This document shows positions 51,301-62,250 of a DNA stretch of 64,000 bases, one piece after another. The notes below the pieces were generated by a model, which saw only the letters and a list, made by a program, of their open reading frames with translations, was not told the origin of the DNA and made no database searches. Origin of the DNA: Bathymodiolus brooksi (lineage: Eukaryota > Mollusca > Bivalvia > Mytilida > Modiolidae); the NCBI GenBank assembly GCA_963680875.1, contig OY804577.1, positions 147,144,196-147,208,195 of the forward strand, in the 5' to 3' direction. Within the stretch, counting starts at the first letter, position 1. Each line of letters opens with the position of its first letter. A program made the translations under genes and the position numbers.

Positions 51301-54300
51301 TGTTTGATTTCACAGATTTAAGATGTTGTTGTGTTTGTCCCACACCAATTGCTTTATTTCACAGGTTTAAGATGTTGTTGTGTTTGCACACAAGTATTGT
51401 TTGATTTCACAGGCTTAAGATGTTGTTGTGTTTGTCCCACATCAATTGCTTTATTTCACAGGTTTAAGATGTTGTTGTGTTTGTCCCACACCAATTGCTT
51501 TATTTCACAGGTTTAAGATGCTGTTGTGTTTTTCCCACACCAATTGCTTTATTTCACAGGTTTAAGATGTTGTTGTGTTTGTCCCACACCACTTGTTTTA
51601 TTTCACAGGTTTAAAATGTTGTTGTGTTTGTCCCACACCAATTGCTTTATTTCACAGTTTTAAGATGTTGTGTATGTACACAACTATTGTTTGATTTCAC
51701 AGGCTTAAGATGTTGTTGTGTTTGTACACAACTATTGTTTGATTTCACAGGCTTAAGATGTTGTTGTGTTTGTCCCACACCAATTGCTTTATTTCACAGG
51801 TTTAAGATGTTGTTGTGTTTGTCCCACACCAATTGCTTTATTTCAAAGGTTTAAGATGTTGTTGTGTTTGTCCCACACCAATTGCTTTATTTCACAGGCT
51901 TAAGATGTTGTTGTGTTTGTACACAACTATTGTTTGATTTCACAGGCCTAATATGTTGTTGTGTTTTTCCCACACCAATTGCTTTATTTCACAGATTTCA
52001 GATGTTGTTGTGTTTGTCCCACACCAATTGCTTTATTTCACAGGTTTAAGATGTTGTGTGTGTACACAACTATTTTTTGATTTCACAGGCTTAAGATGTT
52101 GTTGTGTTTGTCCCACACCAATTGCTTTATTTCACAGATTTAAGATGTTGTTGTGTTTGTCCCACACCAATTGCTTTATTTCACAGATTTAAGATGTTGT
52201 TGTGTTTGTCCCACAAATATTGTTTGATTTCACAGGCTTAAACTGTTGTTGTGTTTGTCCCACACCAATTGCTTTATTTCACAGGTTTAAGATGCTGTGT
52301 TTGTACACAACTATTGTTTGATTTCACAGGTTTAAGATGTTGTTGTGTTTGTCCCACACCAATTGCTTTATTTCACAGATTTAAGATGTTGTTGTGTTTG
52401 TCCCACACCAATTGCTTTATTTCACAGATTTAAGATGTTGTTGTGTTTTTCCCAAACCAATTGCTTTATTTCACAGATTTAAGATGTTGTTGTGTTTGTC
52501 CCACACCAATTGCTTTATTTCACAGGTTGAAGATGTTGTGTTTGTACACAACTAATGTTTGATTTCACAGGCTTAAGATGTTGTTGTGTTTTTCCCACAC
52601 CAATTGCTTTATTTCACAGATTTCAGATGTTGTTGTGTTTGTCCCACACCAATTGCTTTATTTCACAGGTTTAAGATGTTGTGTGTGTACACAACTATTT
52701 TTTGATTTCACAGGCTTAAGATGTTGTTGTGTTTGTCCCACACCAATTGCTTTATTTCACAGATTTAAGATGTTGTTGTGTTTGTCCCACACCAATTGCT
52801 TTATTTCACAGATTTAAGATGTTGTTGTGTTTGTCCCACAACTATTGTTTGATTTCACAGGCTTAAACTGTTGTTGTGTTTGTCCCACACCAATTGCTTT
52901 ATTTCACAGGTTTAAGATGTTGTGTTTGTACACAACTATTGTTTGATTTCACAGGTTTAAGATGTTGTTGTGTTTGTCCCACACCAATTGCTTTATTTCA
53001 CAGATTTAAGATGTTGTTGTGTTTGTCCCACACCAATTGCTTTATTTCACAGATTTAAGATGTTGTTGTGTTTTTCCCAAACCAATTGCTTTATTTCACA
53101 GATTTAAGATGTTGTTGTGTTTGTCCCACACGAATTGCTTTATTTCACAGGTTGAAGATGTTGTGTTTGTACACAACAATTGTTTGATTTCACAGGCTTA
53201 AGATGTTGGTGTTTGTCCCACACCAATTGCTTTATTTCACAGGTTTAAGATGTTGTTGTGTTTGTCCCACACCATTTGTTTTATTTCACAGGTTTAAGAT
53301 GTTGTTGTGTTTGTCCCACACCAATTGCTTTATTTCACAGATTTAAGATGTTGTTGTGTTTGTCCCACACCAATTGCTTTATTTCACAGTTTTAAGATGT
53401 TGTGTATGTACACAACTATTGTTTGATTTCACAGGCTTAAGATGTTGTTGTGTTTGTACACAAGTATTGTTTGATTTCACAGGCTTAAGATAATGTTGTG
53501 TTTGTCCCACACCAATTGCTTTATTTCACAGATTTAAGATGTTGTTGTGTTTGTTCCACACCAATTGCTTTATTTCACAGATTTAAGATGTTGTTGTGTT
53601 TGTCCCACAACTATTGTTTGATTTCACAGGCCTAAACTGTTGTTGTGTTTGTCCCACACCATTTGCTTTATTTCACAGGTTTAAGATGTTGTGTTTGTAC
53701 ACAACTATTGTTTGATTTTACAGGTTTAAGATGTTGTTGTGTTTGTCCCACACCAATTGCTTTATTTCACAGATTTAAGATGGTGTTGTGTTTGTCCCAC
53801 ACCAATTGCTTTATTTCACAGATTTAAGATGTTGTTGTGTTTTTCCCACTCCAATTGCTTTATTTCACAGATTTAAGATGTTGTTGTGTTTGTCCCACAC
53901 CAATTGCTTTATTTCACAGGTTTAAGATGTTGTGTTTGTACACAACTATTGTTTGATTTCACAGGCTTAAGATGTTGTTGTGTTTGTCCCACACCAATTG
54001 CTTTATTTCACAGATTTAAGATGTTGTTGTGTTTGTCCCACAACTATTGTTTGATTTCACAGATTTAAGATGTTGTTGTGTTTGTCCCACACCAATTGCT
54101 TTATTTCACAGGTTTAAGATGTTGTTGTGTTTGCACACAAGTATTGTTTGATTTCACAGGCTTAAGATGTTGTTGTGTTTGTCCCACACCAATTGCTTTA
54201 TTTCACAGGTTTAAGATGTTGTTGTGTTTGTCCCACACCAATTGCTTTATTTCACAGGTTTAAGATGCTGTTGTGTTTTTCCCACACCAATTGCTTTATT

Positions 54301-56232
54301 TCACAGGTTTAAGATGTTGTTGTGTTTGTCCCACACCACTTGTTTTATTTCACAGGTTTAAAATGTTGTTGTGTTTGTCCCACACCAATTGCTTTATTTC
54401 ACAGTTTTAAGATGTTGTGTATGTACACAACTATTGCTTGATTTCACAGGCTTAAGATGTTGTTGTGTTTGTACACAACTATTGTTTGATTTCACAGGCT
54501 TAAGATGTTGTTGTGTTTGTCCCACACCAATTGCTTTATTTCACAGGTTTAAGATGTTGTTGTGTTTGTCCTACACCAATTGCTTTATTTCAAAGGTTTA
54601 AGATGTTGTTGTGTTTGTCCCACACCAATTGCTTTATTTCACAGGCTTAAGATGTTGTTGTGTTTGTTCACAACTATTGTTTGATTTCACAGGCTTAATA
54701 TGTTGTTGTGTTTTTCCCACACCAATTGCTTTATTTCACAGATTTCAGATGTTGTTGTGTTTGTCCCACACCAATTGCTTTATTTCACAGGTTTAAGATG
54801 TTGTGTGTGTACACAACTATTTTTTGATTTCACAGGCTTAAGATGTTGTTGTGTTTGTCCCACACCAATTGCTTTATTTCACAGATTTAAAATGTTGTTG
54901 TGTTTGTCCCACACCAATTGCTTTATTTCACAGATTTAAGATGTTGTTGTGTTTGTCCCACAAATATTGTTTGATTTCACAGGCTTAAACTGTTGTTGTG
55001 TTTGTCCCACACCAATTGCTTTATTTCACAGGTTTAAGATGTTGTGTTTGTACACAACTATTGTTTGATTTCACAGGTTTAAGATGTTGTTGTGTTTGTC
55101 CCACACCAATTGCTTTATTTCACAGATTTAAGATGTTGTTGTGTTTGTCCCACACCAATTGCTTTATTTCACAGATTTAAGATGTTGTTGTGTTTTTCCC
55201 AAACCAATTGCTTTATTTCACAGATTTAAGATGTTGTTGTGTTTGTCCCACACCAATTGCTTTATTTCACAGGTTGAAGATGTTGTGTTTGTACACAACT
55301 AATGTTTGATTTCACAGGCTTAAGATGTTGTTGTGTTTTTCCCACACCAATTGCTTTATTTCACAGATTTCAGATGTTGTTGTGTTTGTCCCACACCAAT
55401 TGCTTTATTTCACAGGTTTAAGATGTTGTGTGTGTACACAACTATTTTTTGATTTCACAGGCTTAAGATGTTGTTGTGTTTGTCCCACACCAATTGCTTT
55501 ATTTCACAGATTTAAGATGTTGTTGTGTTTGTCCCACACCAATTGCTTTATTTCACAGATTTAAGATGTTGTTGTGTTTGTCCCACAACTATTGTTTGAT
55601 TTCACAGGCTTAAACTGTTGTTGTGTTTGTCCCACACCAATTGCTTTATTTCACAGGTTTAAGATGTTGTGTTTGTACACAACTATTGTTTGATTTCACA
55701 GGTTTAAGATGTTGTTGTGTTTGTCCCACACCAATTGCTTTATTTCACAGATTTAAGATGTTGTTGTGTTTGTCCCACACCAATTGCTTTATTTCACAGA
55801 TTTAAGATGTTGTTGTGTTTTTCCCAAACCAATTGCTTTATTTCACAGATTTAAGATGTTGTTGTGTTTGTCCCACACCAATTGCTTTATTTCACAGGTT
55901 GAAGATGTTGTGTTTGTACACAACTATTGTTTGATTTCACAGGCTTAAGATGTTGGTGTTTGTCCCACACCAATTGCTTTATTTCACAGGTTTAAGATGT
56001 TGTTGTGTTTGTCCCACACCATTTGTTTTATTTCACAGGTTTAAGATGTTGTTGTGTTTGTCCCACACCAATTGCTTTATTTCACAGATTTAAGATGTTG
56101 TTGTGTTTGTCCCACACCAATTGCTTTATTTCACAGTTTTAAGATGTTGTGTATGTACACAACTATTGTTTGATTTCACAGGCTTAAGATGTTGTTGTGT
56201 TTGTACACAAGTATTGTTTGATTTCACAGGCT
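47228..56232. repeat. overlapping higher-order copies at offsets 3615 and 2747 bp
   Basis: About 47228-50250 matches 50843-53865 at offset 3615. About 51120-53485 matches 53867-56232 at offset 2747. Shared variants include ACAACTATTTTTTGATTTC, ACAACTAATGTTTGATTTC (48936/52551/55298), CACAGGTTGAAGATG and CACAGGCTTAAGATAATG (49866/53481). The third copy lacks that last variant, which dates it after the split. Confidence 0.68.
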
Positions 56233-58260
56233 TAAGATGTTGTTGTGTTTGTCCCACACCAATTGCTTTATTTCACAGGTTTAAGATGTTGTTGTGTTTG
56301 TCCCACACCAATTGCTTTATTTCAAAGGTTTAAGATGTTGTTGTGTTTGTCCCACACCAATTGCTTTATTTCACAGGCTTAAGATTTTGTTGTGTTTGTA
56401 CACAACTATTGTTTGATTTCACAGGCTTACTATGTTGTTGTGTTTTTCCCACACCAATTGCTTTATTTCACAGATTTCAGATGTTGTTGTGTTTGTCCCA
56501 CACCAATTGCTTTATTTCACAGTTTTAAGATGTTGTGTATGTACACAACTATTGTTTGATTTCACAGGCTTAAGATGTTGTTGTGTTTGTACACAAGTAT
56601 TGTTTGATTTCACAGGCTTAAAATGTTGTTGTGTATGTCCCACACCAATTGCTTTATTTCACAGGTTTAAGATGTTGTTGTGTTTGTCCCACATCAATTG
56701 CTTTATTTCAAAGGTTTAAGATGTTGTTGTGTTTGTCCCACACCAATTGCTTTATTTCACAGGCTTAAGATGTTGTTGTGTTTGTACACAAGTATTGCTT
56801 GATTTCACAGGCTTAATATGTTGTTGTGTTTTTCCCACACCAATTGCTTTATTTCACAGATTTAAGATGTTGTTGTGTTTGTCCCACACCAATTGCTTTA
56901 TTTCACAGGTTTAAGATGTTGTGTGTGTACACAACTATTGTTTGATTTCACAGGCTTAAGATTTTGTTGTGTTTGTCCCACACCAATTGCTTTATTTCAC
57001 AGATTTAAGATGTTGTTGTGTTTGTTCCACACCAATTGCTTTATTTCACAGATTTAAGATGTTGTTGTGTTTGTCCCACAACTATTGTTTGATTTCACAG
57101 GCCTAAACTGTTGTTGTGTTTGTCCCACACCATTTGCTTTATTTCACAGGTTTAAGATGTTGTGTTTGTACACAACTATTGTTTGATTTTACAGGTTTAA
57201 GATGTTGTTGTGTTTGTCTCACACCAATTGCTTTATTTCACAGATTTAAGATGTTGTTGTGTTTGTCCCACACCAATTGCTTTATTTCACAGATTTAAGA
57301 TGTTGTTGTGTTTTTCCCACTCCAATTGCTTTATTTCACAGATTTAAGATGTTGTTGTGTTTGCCCCACACCAATTGCTTTATTTCACAGGTTTAAGATG
57401 TTGTGTTTGTACACAACTATTGTTTGATTTCACAGGCTTAAGATGTTGTTGTGTTTGTCCCACACCAATTGCTTTATTTCACAGATTTAAGATGTTGTTG
57501 TGTTTGTCCCACAACTATTGTTTGATTTCACAGATTTAAGATGTTGTTGTGTTTGTCCCACACCAATTGCTTTATTTCACAGGTTTAAGATGTTGTTGTG
57601 TTTGCACACAAGTATTGTTTGATTTCACAGGCTTAAGATGTTGTTGTGTTTGTCCCACACCAATTGCTTTATTTCACAGGTTTAAGATGTTGTTGTGTTT
57701 GTCCCACACCAATTGCTTTATTTCACAGGTTTAAGATGCTGTTGTGTTTTTCCCACACCAATTGCTTTATTTCACAGGTTTAAGATGTTGTTGTGTTTGT
57801 CCCACACCACTTGTTTTATTTCACAGGTTTAAAATGTTGTTGTGTTTGTCCCACACCAATTGCTTTATTTCACAGTTTTAAGATGTTGTGTATGTACACA
57901 ACTATTGTTTGATTTCACAGGCTTAAGATGTTGTTGTGTTTGTACACAAGTATTGTTTGATTTCACAGGCTTAAGATGTTGTTGTGTTTGTCCGACACCA
58001 ATTGCTTTATTTCACAGGTTTAAGATGTTGTTGTGTTTGTCCCACACCAATTGCTTTATTTCAAAGGTTTAAGATGTTGTTGTGTTTGTCCCACACCAAT
58101 TGCTTTATTTCACAGGCTTAAGATGTTGTTGTGTTTGTACACAACTAATGTTTGATTTCACAGGCTTAATATGTAGTTGTGTTTTTCCCACACCAATTGC
58201 TTTATTTCACAGATTTCAGATGTTGTTGTGTTTGTCCCACACCAATTGCTTTATTTCACA
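50240..58260. repeat. higher-order duplication, offset 6218 bp
   Basis: About 50240-52042 corresponds to 56458-58260. The run of monomers with TGTGTATGTCCCACACC, TATTTCAAAGGTTTAAG, TATTGCTTGA(C/T)TTCACAG, GTGTGTACACAAC and GGCCTAAACTG recurs in the same order and spacing. Point changes such as AAGATTTTGTTG at 56390 and 56960 mark the right copy. Confidence 0.65.
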
Positions 58261-58499
58261 GGCTTAAGATGTTGTTGTGTTTGTCCCACACCAATTGCTT
58301 TATTTCACAGATTTAAGATGTTGTTGTGTTTGTCCCACACCAATTGCTTTATTTCACAGATTTAAGATGTTGTTGTGTTTGTCCCACAACTATTGTTTGA
58401 TTTCACAGGCTTAAACTGTTGTTGTGTTTGTCCCACACCAATTGCTTTATTTCACAGGTTTAAAATGTTGTGTTTGTACACAACTATTGTTTGATTTCA

Positions 58500-60430
58500 C
58501 AGGTTTAAGATGTTGTTGTGTTTGTCCCACACCAATTGCTTTATTTCACAGATTTAAGATGTTGTTGTGTTTGTCCCACACCAATTGCTTTATTTCACAG
58601 ATTTAAGATGTTGTTGTGTTTTTCCCAAACCAATTGCTTTATTTCACAGATTTAAGATGTTGTTGTGTTTGTCCCACACCAATTGCTTTATTTCACAGGT
58701 TGAAGATGTTGTGTTTGTACACAACTATTGTTTGATTTCACAGGCTTAAGATGTTGGTGTTTGTCCCACACCAATTGCTTTATTTCACAGGTTTAAGATG
58801 TTGTTGTGTTTGTCCCACACCATTTGTTTTATTTCACAGGTTTAAGATGTTGTTGTGTTTGTCCCACACCAATTGCTTTATTTCACAGATTTAAGATGTT
58901 GTTGTGTTTGTCCCACACCAATTGCTTTATTTCACAGGTTTAAGATGTTGTGTTTGTACACAACTATTGTTTGATTTCACAGGCTTAAGATGTTGTTGTG
59001 TTTTTCCCACACCAATTGCTTTATTTCACAGATTTAAGATGTTGTTGTATTTGTCCCACACCAATTGCTTTATTTCACAGGTTTAAGATGTTGTTGTGTT
59101 TGTCCCACACCAATTGCTTTATTTCACAGATTTAAGATGTTGTTGTATTTGTCCCACACCATTTGCTTTATTTCACAGGTTTAAGATGTTGTTGTGTTTT
59201 TCCCACACCAATTGCTTTATTTCACAGGTTTAAGATGCTGTTGTGTTTGTCCCACACCATTTGTTTTATTTCACAGATTTAAGATGTTGTTGTGTTTGTC
59301 CCACAACTATTGTTTGATTTCACAGGCTTAATATGTTGTTGTGTTTGTCCCACACCAATTGCTTTATTTCACAGGTTTAAGATGTTGTGTTTGTACACAA
59401 CTATTGTTTGATTTCACAGGTTTAAGATGTTGTTGTGTTTGTCCCACAACTATTGTTTGATTTCACAGGTTTAAGATGTTGTTGTGTTTGTCCCACACCA
59501 ATTGCTTTATTTCACAGATTTAAGATGTTGTTGTGTTTGTCCCACACCAATTGCTTTATTTCACAGATTTAAGATGTTGTTGTGTTTTTCCCAAACCAAT
59601 TGCTTTATTTCACAGATTTAAGATGTTGTTGTGTTTGTCCCACACCAATTGCTTTATTTCACAGGTTGAAGATGTTGTGTTTGTACACAACTATTGTTTG
59701 ATTTCACAGGCTTAAGATGTTGGTGTTTGTCCCACACCAATTGCTTTATTTCACAGGTTTAAGATGTTGTTGTGTTTGTCCCACACCATTTGTTTTATTT
59801 CACAGGTTTAAGATGTTGTTGTGTTTGTCCCACACCAATTGCTTTATTTCACAGATTTAAGATGTTGTTGTGTTTGTCCCACACCAATTGCTTTATTTCA
59901 CAGGTTTAAGATGTTGTGTCTGTACACAACTATTGTTTGATTTCACAGGCTTAAGATGTTGTTGTGTATTTCCCACACCAATTGCTTTATTTCACAGATT
60001 TAAGATGTTGTTGTATTTGTCCCACACCAATTGCTTTATTTCACAGGTTTAAGATGTTGTTGTGTTTGTCCCACACCAATTGCTTAATTTCACAGATTTA
60101 AGATGTTGTTGTATTTGTCCCACACCATTTGCTTTATTTCACAGGTTTAAGATGTTGTTGTGTTTTTCCCACACCAATTGCTTTATTTCACAGGTTTGCT
60201 GTTGTGTTTGTCCCACACCATTTGTTTTATTTCACAGATTTAAGATGTTGTTGTGTTTGTCCCACAACTATTGTTTGATTTCACAGGCTTAAACTGTTGT
60301 TGTGTTTGTCCCACACCAATTGCTTTATTTCACAGGTTTAAGATGTTGTGTTTGTACACAACTATTGTTTGATTTCACAGGTTTAAGATGTTGTTGTGTT
60401 TGTCCCACAACTATTGTTTGATTTCACAGG
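58500..60430. repeat. tandem higher-order duplication, period 966 bp
   Basis: About 58500-59465 is followed by a matching 59466-60430. CACAGGTTGAAGATG, GATGTTGGTGTTTGTCCC and CCATTTGTTTTATTTC all recur at offset 966. The second copy has a small deletion at about 60195 (CAGGTTTGCTGTTGTG), which shortens one monomer and slightly reduces later offsets. Confidence 0.65.
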
Positions 60431-61489
60431 CTTAAACTGTTGATGTGTTTGTCCCACACCAATTGCTTTATTTCACAGATTTAAGATGTTGTTGTGTTTG
60501 TCCCACACCAATTGCTTTATTTCACAGATATAACATGTTGTTGTGTCTGTCCCACACCAATTGCTTTATTTCACAGGTTTAAGATGTTGTGTTTGTACAC
60601 AACTATTGTTTGATTTCACAGGCTTAAGATGTTGGTGTTTGTCCCACACCAATTGCTTTATTTCACAGGTTTAAGATGTTGTTGTGTTTGTCCCACATCA
60701 TTTGTTTTATTTCACAGGTTTAAGATGTTGTTGTGTTTGTCCCACACCAATTGCTTTATTTCACAGATTTAAGATGTTGTTGTGTTTGTCCCACACCAAT
60801 TGCTTTATTTCACAGGTTTAAGATGTTGTGTTTGTACACAACTATTGCTTGATTTCACAGGCTTAAGATGTTGTGTTTTTCCCACACCAATTGCTTTATT
60901 TCACAGATTTAAGATGTTGTTGTATTTGTCCCACACCAATTGCTTTATTTCACAGGTTTAAGATGTTGTTGTGTTTGTCCCACACCAATTTCTTTATTTC
61001 AGAGATTTAAGATGTTGTTGTATTTGTCCCACACCATTTGCTTTATTTCACAGGTTTAAGATGTTGTTGTGTTTTTCCCACACCAATTGCTTTATTTCAC
61101 AGGTTTAAGATGCTGTTGTGTTTGTCCGACACCATTTGTTTTATTTCAAAGGTTTAAGATGTTGTTGTGTTTGTCCCAAACCAATTGCTTTATTTCACAG
61201 ATTTAAGATGTTGTTGTGTTTGTCCCACACCAATTGCTTTATTTCACAGGTTTAAGATGTTGTGTTTGTACACAACTATTGTTTGATTTCACAGGTTTAA
61301 GATGTTGTTGTGTTGTCCCACAACTATTGTTTGATTTCACAGGCTTAAACTGTTGTTGTGTTTGTCCCACACCAATTGCTTTATTTCACAGATTTAAGAT
61401 GTTGTTGTGTTTGTCCCACACCAATTGCTTTATTTCACAGATTTAAGATGTTGTTGTGTTTTTCCCACACCAATTGCTTTATTTGACAG

Positions 61490-62250
61490 ATTTAAGATGT
61501 TGTTGTGTCTGTCCCACACCAATTGCTTTATTTCACAGGTTTAAGATGTTGTGTTTGTACACAACTATTGTTTGATTTCACAGGCTTAAGATGTTGGTGT
61601 TTGTCCCACACCAATTGCTTTATTTCACAGGTTTAAGATGTTGTTGTGTTTGTCCCACACCATTTGTTTTATTTCACAGGTTTAAGATGTTGTTGTGTTT
61701 GTCCCACACCAATTGCTTTATTTCACAGATTTAAGATGTTGTTGTGTTTGTCCCACACCAATTGCTTTATTTCACAGGTTTAAGATGTTGTGTTTGTACA
61801 CAACTATTGTTTGATTTCACAGGCTTAAGATGTTGTGTTTTTCCCACACCAATTGCTTTATTTCACAGATTTAAGATGTTGTTGTGTCTGTCCCACACCA
61901 ATTGCTTTATTTCACAGGTTTAAGATGTTGTGTTTGTACACAACTATTGTTTGATTTCACAGGCTTAAGATGTTGGTGTTTGTCCCACACCAATTGCTTT
62001 ATTTCACAGGTTTAAGATGTTGTTGTGTTTGTCCCACACCATTTGTTTTATTTCACAGGTTTAAGATGTTGTTGTGTTTGTCCCACACCAATTGCTTTAT
62101 TTCACAGATTTAAGATGTTGTTGTGTTTGTCCCACACCAATTGCTTTATTTCACAGGTTTAAGATGTTGTGTTTGTACACAACTATTGTTTGATTTCACA
62201 GGCTTAAGATGTTGTGTTTTTCCCACACCAATTGCTTTATTTCACAGGTT
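61490..62250. repeat. tandem higher-order duplication, period 379 bp
   Basis: The eight-monomer block starting near TGTGTCTGTCCCACACC at 61505 recurs from 61884 at an offset of 379 bp. It includes GATGTTGGTGTTTGTC, CCATTTGTTTTATTTC and the short AGATGTTGTGTTTTTCCC monomer. A related block begins near 60543, 962 bp upstream of the first. This is one of the smallest clear higher-order periods in the array. Confidence 0.6.
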
